DNA of 64,000 bases from Rhyacichthys aspro (Eukaryota; Chordata; Actinopteri; Gobiiformes; Rhyacichthyidae). Both the position numbers and the translations under genes were made by a program. Shown in pieces: positions 59,666-64,000 of this stretch. The stretch is from NCBI GenBank assembly GCA_036850595.1, contig CM072168.1, positions 19,772,936-19,836,935 of the forward strand, read 5' to 3'. Each line of letters opens with the position of its first letter. Positions within the stretch are counted from its first letter, which is position 1. The notes beneath the pieces are model-generated. The model searched no databases. It saw only the letters and a program-made list of their open reading frames with translations, and was not told where the DNA came from.

Positions 59666-60959
59666 CCTTAAACATTTGCTGTTTTTATTAAAAGAAAATC
59701 AAATCTCTGGAAAAAAAAAGCTCAAATTTGATCATTTTGAGACTCATCACAGTGAAGAGTGGACCTAAAATATTCATACACTTCCCCATAAAGGTTTCAT
59801 AAGATGACATCAGACAGGTTTCTTCATCATGTGAGGCCCAAACTGTTTGTATGTCAGACGGCCGTCACTGAGCATGCTCAGACCGGCCCCCGAGTGTCAC
59901 TCTGACTTCTACATGTATTTATAGACACCAACAGCTCGGCTCTGTCCGTCTGAGGGGACATCTCTGATCCATAAAAAACACAGGATGAGTTTAAATAAAC
60001 ACAGCGGTGGACTCGTGTGAAAATAAGGTTATTATCATATTCACAACAGAAATAGTGCTTCATATCACTCAGTGTCTTCATGTTTGTAGTTGAATGAAGG
60101 TAGAAAACACTAAACAAGACTGGACTAACACTTTTAAGGATTACGACTGACTCAGGACCAATGACTGCATGAAAAACTGGAAAAGAAACAACAGAAAAGC
60201 TGCAAAATTCAAACTATTCAAGCGGAATTTTAAACTTCTGTGATTAATTATGATTTGGATAAATATAAAATTGTGGTTTTGGTTGGACTTCTTGTCAAGA
60301 CAAGACCAAATAATCTGTTTTCATCTGTGACAAAACCAACAAACATCTTTAAAATCTGCAGAAAAGACCGGTCTTGGGTCCTGTAAGTTTTCCAGCTACT
60401 GAGAGAATCAATTATCAACATTTATCAAGTCTGTCCAACTCTGTGCTACTTGATACTACTACTTAATAAAAAGGGTTTTTTAGATCTCTTTTCCCTCTTT
60501 TTACTCGAGTGGTTGTTGTTGTTGTTGTGTGTGCTTTATGTGCAGCACAGAGGATGGCAAAGGTCTAACATTACTGATCACCCTCTTAAAATAGGCCACA
60601 TTAGCATCACATTAACCTTTCCAAAGAGTGTGTGTTTGTGTCTGAACCAGGGTTAGAGGAGAAAGGGTCACACTCTTTCCATCTCTGTGTAAACCCAATA
60701 AAACGGACCAAACAATGACTGTATCTTCTTTATTTTCATCCTTTTGTCTCAAACATCTTCGTCTTGTTTGTCGTTTGGGATTAGAGGCATGTTATATATG
60801 TTTCATCTTGTCAGCATAACTTGCGGCTAATATTAGCGTCCATTAATCATGTGTGTTTTGTCCAGGAGCCTGCTAATTAGTTTGTTTATACGTTACCTCA
60901 AGGTGGCTGTACTGCTATCAAGCATTCTGTAAACATTTAGCTCATACATGAAATTACTT
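59666..60959. other. Intergenic, no gene seen
   Basis: A short (GTT)n at about 60510. Nothing else recognised. Confidence 0.5.
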
Positions 60960-61105
60960 AGACCAGTTCAGGGAAGACCTAGCACACATTGGAGGGACTA
61001 TGTCTCTGGGATGGTCTGGGAACGTCTCAGTATCCACAAAAAGAGTAGGAGGAGGTGTCTGGGGAGAGGGAGGTCTGGGGGTTGATGAGGTAATCAAGAA
61101 GCAGA
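60960..61105 (+). mobile_element. Rex3-like (RTE-type) retrotransposon, C-terminal ORF fragment with frameshift
   Basis: From 60972 a frame reads GRPSTHWRDYVSGMVWERLS, strongly like the C-terminal GRPRTRWRDYVSxLAWERLG of fish Rex3 reverse transcriptases. After about 61048 the homology continues in another frame as EEVSGEREVWG (61049-61081), then LMR and a stop at 61091-61093, so one frameshift has occurred. The microsatellite tail expected after the stop is missing. 5'-truncated dead copy; same family as position 52-141. Confidence 0.8.
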
Positions 61106-61139
61106 GGAGATATCGAGAGAGGAACAGAGGAATATGTCT

Positions 61140-61625
61140 TTAAGGGTGCGTTCAGACTTTTTCCGCTTCATTAGTTCACAGGAAGCGATCCATTTAGTTC
61201 GATCCATCAGTAAAAAGCAGCTAAACGTTCACAGCTGTATTTTAAACTGCACCAAACACAACAAAGATGGGTTTTTTTTTTAAGAAACACTGATGCTGCT
61301 GTTAGCTCAAATGCTAATAAGGCATTTAACATTGTATTTATACCTCCTCAGTGCTTTATGTTTGCCCTCGGCTCATTTATTTACTTGGACAACACTGTTT
61401 TTTTTAAAACTAAACGTTACGTGACGCTTTCATCACTAATTTATGAGTCTCTTCCTGTTCGGCCTCGTCTGTGGTTCACTTGTGGTTCACATTTTAATCT
61501 AACCGCACCAGAGTTCAGTTGGAAGCGCTCCGAGACCCCTTGAAAACAGAGGTCTCGGAGCGCTTCCAACTGAACTCTGGTGCGGTTCGATGTTTCATGT
61601 TTGGTGCCACTGAGGTTCATTTGTA
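61140..61625. mobile_element. Probable MITE carrying a perfect 37-bp hairpin
   Basis: The segment starts near AAGGGTGCGTTCAGACTTT, a kind of edge seen in fish non-autonomous DNA elements, and contains the hairpin at 61501-61587. No clear matching right-hand edge was found, so the boundaries are guesses. Confidence 0.35.
61501..61587. repeat. Perfect 37-bp inverted repeat, 13-base loop
   Basis: Arm 1 (61501-61537, from AACCGCACCAGAGTT to CTCCGAGACC) and arm 2 (61551-61587, from GGTCTCGGAG to GGTGCGGTT) are exact reverse complements. The loop is CCTTGAAAACAGA. Arms are GC-rich compared with the flanks. Confidence 0.97.
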
Positions 61626-62419
61626 GCATTCACAAATTAGAGACACAAGCCTGACACAAATCTAATTCCCTACTGTTTCTTTCCGATGCATATTTGCCGC
61701 CAACGTACATACATTTATCGTGATCATGATATTAAAAGATATAATGAGGTGCATGTGTAACCGATGCCTTCGTTCGTGTCGTTAATGTATATTCTGTGCG
61801 TAGTATTTGTCGTAATGGTGCAATCTGAAGCACGAAAACTATTAAATCTTGTTCTTGAAGGAAACATTGTTCTTTGTTTGAAAAGGCTCCATTTTGATAT
61901 TGCTTTGTAAATGTGACACACTGGGATAGCTTTGCGTCAGCCTTTGTGTAAAACAGACCAATTTAACGAGGCTTACTTAGGAGCTCTTTGAAGAGAACGG
62001 GAATAGTGGAAAAATGATGTTTATTTCATCTTCTGGACCTTTGATCATGTTTCACACACACACACATTACAACAACACTAAATGACAAAAGCAGTGTTGT
62101 ACGACTAAAAACACTCCACAACGTTATCCTTTTTTCTGTGACAGTGACATTTCTAATACAAATAAACAGAAATACAGTTAAAATGATTTTTCTGCAGGGC
62201 CATAGCTGAATATTAAAGGTGCTGTGTTTAATATGTGTACAGTAGATTTAAAGTATGATAGGATTTCTGTGAAAACAATGGAATGAATTGCAGAATCATT
62301 TTATTCCACCCGTGGCTCTTTCTGAAAATGAGTAGGTGAACGCATTTGTAAACTCATTTCCCTCTGTCTGTCTGTATTTCATCATAATACTGTATTGTTT
62401 CCAAGAGAGGGATGTTTTT
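61626..62419. other. Intergenic, no gene seen
   Basis: A (CA)n microsatellite at 62053-62066. Nothing else recognised. Confidence 0.5.
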
Positions 62420-62895
62420 ATGGCCCGGGCTGCACACGCACAGATATTTTCTCCATCCGTTTACGAAAATATCTCTGTCCAGACGAGAGCGTTTAGCAAA
62501 ATACGCGTCCACACGGCTCCGCTGCAAACGAATAAAACAGCTACCTTCGCCACAAGATGGAGGTAAACACAAACCTCAGAGGAACATTCAGAGCATGTGC
62601 AGTGAGTCCGTTTTGAGTCTGATTCTTCTGAAAATATCCGCGATGGAGATCAGGAAGAGAGATGGAGGAAAAGTGGAATTGTTTAGTGGTTTTTTTTTAC
62701 AATAAAAGCTTAAAAATGGATCCGTTACTGAGGGATTTTCACCTGTGATTAGTTTTAGCAACACAAACCCATAAATAAATCCAGCTGTGGTTGTTGTCAC
62801 CGTTACCATGGATACGCAGATGCTCAATACACACATCAACAGCTGTAATATCGGCGCAGATAACGTTTTGTCGTCAACACGTCTCTGAGTTTTAA
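62420..62895. mobile_element. Possible non-autonomous DNA element (weak)
   Basis: Text such as GTCCAGACGAGAGCG, GCGTCCACACGGCTCC and AACGTTTTGTCGTC resembles a fish element family rich in CGTTT and CCACACG words. Inverted ends were not identified. The two overlapping open frames (62336-62705) are unrecognised. Confidence 0.25.
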
Positions 62896-63534
62896 AAAAT
62901 ATCTGTACTTCAAAAAAATCTTAGTTTTTTTGTGCTGAAAATAGAAGAAAAAGGCAAAGAAAAGAAAGGATTTATAAAAAATAAATAAAAAATACCCGTG
63001 TACATGTAGCTCTCGGCCAATCACAGCTCACGAAAGAAAAGGATGAATAGAGTTCATTTAAAAACAGAATAAAACTGGTTTCAGTTTCAGAAATGAGCAC
63101 TAAAAGAGAAGATGGTGCATGTACTAGGTTAGTTGAAACATTTACTTGGAAATATTGCATTCTGGGCTTTTAATTGCGCACAGGAAGTTCCATTTCTTCA
63201 TTCTTCTTCTACCGCTTAGTCCCATTTTGAGGAATATTTGTCTGATATAATAAACAGGTGAATTTTGCAGGAGATATGACCTTGAACAGAACAGATTTGC
63301 TCAAGTTTGTGTCCATCGTCACTGCCACAGATGAAGAAAAAGAGATTTTGAGTTCCACAGAAGTAAAAATAAAGGTCACAGTCGTTTATTTCCGGGATCA
63401 GAAAGCAAATACGTGTGATTAACAGTGGGCAGTGGTTGTGAGGGACACTTGAAGCACTGCAGTGTGGTCTAGCTTCACAGCCGTCCATCCTCTCTGCTCT
63501 TTCCCTCCTCTTTCTCTAAACCCTGTTCTGAGCC
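62896..63534. other. Intergenic, no gene seen
   Basis: AT-rich; nothing recognised. Confidence 0.5.
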
Positions 63535-63800
63535 ACTAATGGAGCACAAGCCTGTTAGAGAAACACGCCACGCTTTACCAGCAGTACACCAGGGACACTC
63601 ACTCCTACACACACAGCTACACACTCCGATACGAGAGGCGTACACACTCAGCAACACAACCCGGGGACGCGAGCGGCTCCGAGCACCGATAATAGGCTTC
63701 GAACACGCCCTCGGACGCATCCCAGCAGACTGCACCGCCATAGCAACAGACCGCAAAGAGCACTCAGCACGGACACACTCACCAATTAAACCTTCATCTG
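63535..63800. other. CpG-rich patch, open on both strands, unassigned
   Basis: About 20 CpG in 250 bases and frames of 92-93 codons open on both strands (63539-63817 plus, 63475-63756 minus). Neither translation is recognised. It could be a first exon, a promoter-type CpG patch or a fragment of an LTR element. Composition contrasts sharply with the AT-rich neighbourhood. Confidence 0.3.
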
Positions 63801-63832
63801 TTCTTCACTTGTTTTGATGTCGGACAAAAACA

Positions 63833-63853
63833 CAGCAGCAGCAGCAGCAGCAG
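63833..63853. repeat. (GCA)n microsatellite
   Basis: Seven GCA units. Confidence 0.9.
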
Positions 63854-63954
63854 CTCAGAGCAATGACTGTGAAGAGACGAAGTAAACGCTGCTTTTACAG
63901 ACTCAGTCACAGCTAAATGATGGATTAATTTATGTATCGCTGCTCGTCCCTAAT

Positions 63955-64000
63955 CAGATACGTCAAACTCAAGGCCCAGGGGCCAAATGCGGCCCTTGGC
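63955..64000 (-). mobile_element. hAT-like element, edge of a further copy, cut by window end
   Basis: CAGATACGTCAAACTCAAGG then CCCAGGGGCCAAATGCGGCC is the reverse complement of the right end of the element at 44931-45474. The copy continues beyond the window, so its internal repeat and target duplication cannot be seen. It is better preserved in the GGCC-rich segment than locus C. Confidence 0.75.

Noticed and set aside
1..64000. CRISPR array, operon, phage or prokaryotic system
   Set aside because: The tandem arrays have no unique spacers, there are no cas-like genes, no long coding frames and no ribosome binding sites; repeat content is that of a fish.

Overview
The window looks like nuclear DNA from a ray-finned fish. 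The evidence is the repeat content: the decayed 3' end of a Rex3-like (RTE-type) retrotransposon, L2-type retrotransposon tails, hAT-type non-autonomous elements whose ends read GTCAAACTC, AC-rich microsatellites and many minisatellites. These assignments rest on remembered family features and were not checked by a search. I found no protein-coding gene, no rRNA or tRNA gene, no CRISPR array and no prokaryotic feature. The open frames are short, unrecognised, or by-products of tandem repeats whose period is a multiple of three. The window reads as gene-poor intergenic or intronic sequence.

Layout. 1-11.6 kb: a Rex3-like 3' fragment, a TATAG-type pentanucleotide tract, a local duplication offset by 500 bases (4901/5401), retrotransposon tails and a CNE-like patch at 7.6-7.8 kb. 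11.6-24 kb: the first 21-bp minisatellite inside a hAT-like element, then scattered repeats. 24.9-28.5 kb: the densest minisatellite cluster, with a degenerate 11-bp tract, about 50 copies of an 18-bp unit directly abutting a 600-bp 11-bp array, and eight copies of a 62-bp unit. 33-45.5 kb: four more loci of the 21-bp minisatellite, two of them in hAT-like elements with 8-bp target-site duplications, plus L2-type fragments, a short inverted-terminal-repeat element and other dispersed families. 45.8-49.3 kb: CNE-like blocks around a long degenerate TTTAGTCCTGG tract. 49.5-64 kb: dispersed repeats, an A-rich array, a CNE-like block at 58.6-58.9 kb, a second Rex3-like fragment, a perfect 37-bp hairpin, a CpG-rich patch and the edge of another hAT-like element.

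The unifying pattern is that several minisatellites are expansions of short segments inside dispersed non-autonomous elements. The 21-bp arrays occur at five loci in both orientations, each with recognisable flank of one hAT-like element. The 62-bp array expands a segment found singly in another dispersed family. The 11-bp GGTTYAGTCCY unit occurs at three loci in different states of decay. This is the best candidate here for something under-described. There is no sign of a gene-encoded system.

Limits: everything was read by eye. CNE-like calls rest only on unique, non-repetitive, homeodomain-site-rich appearance and need cross-species alignment.
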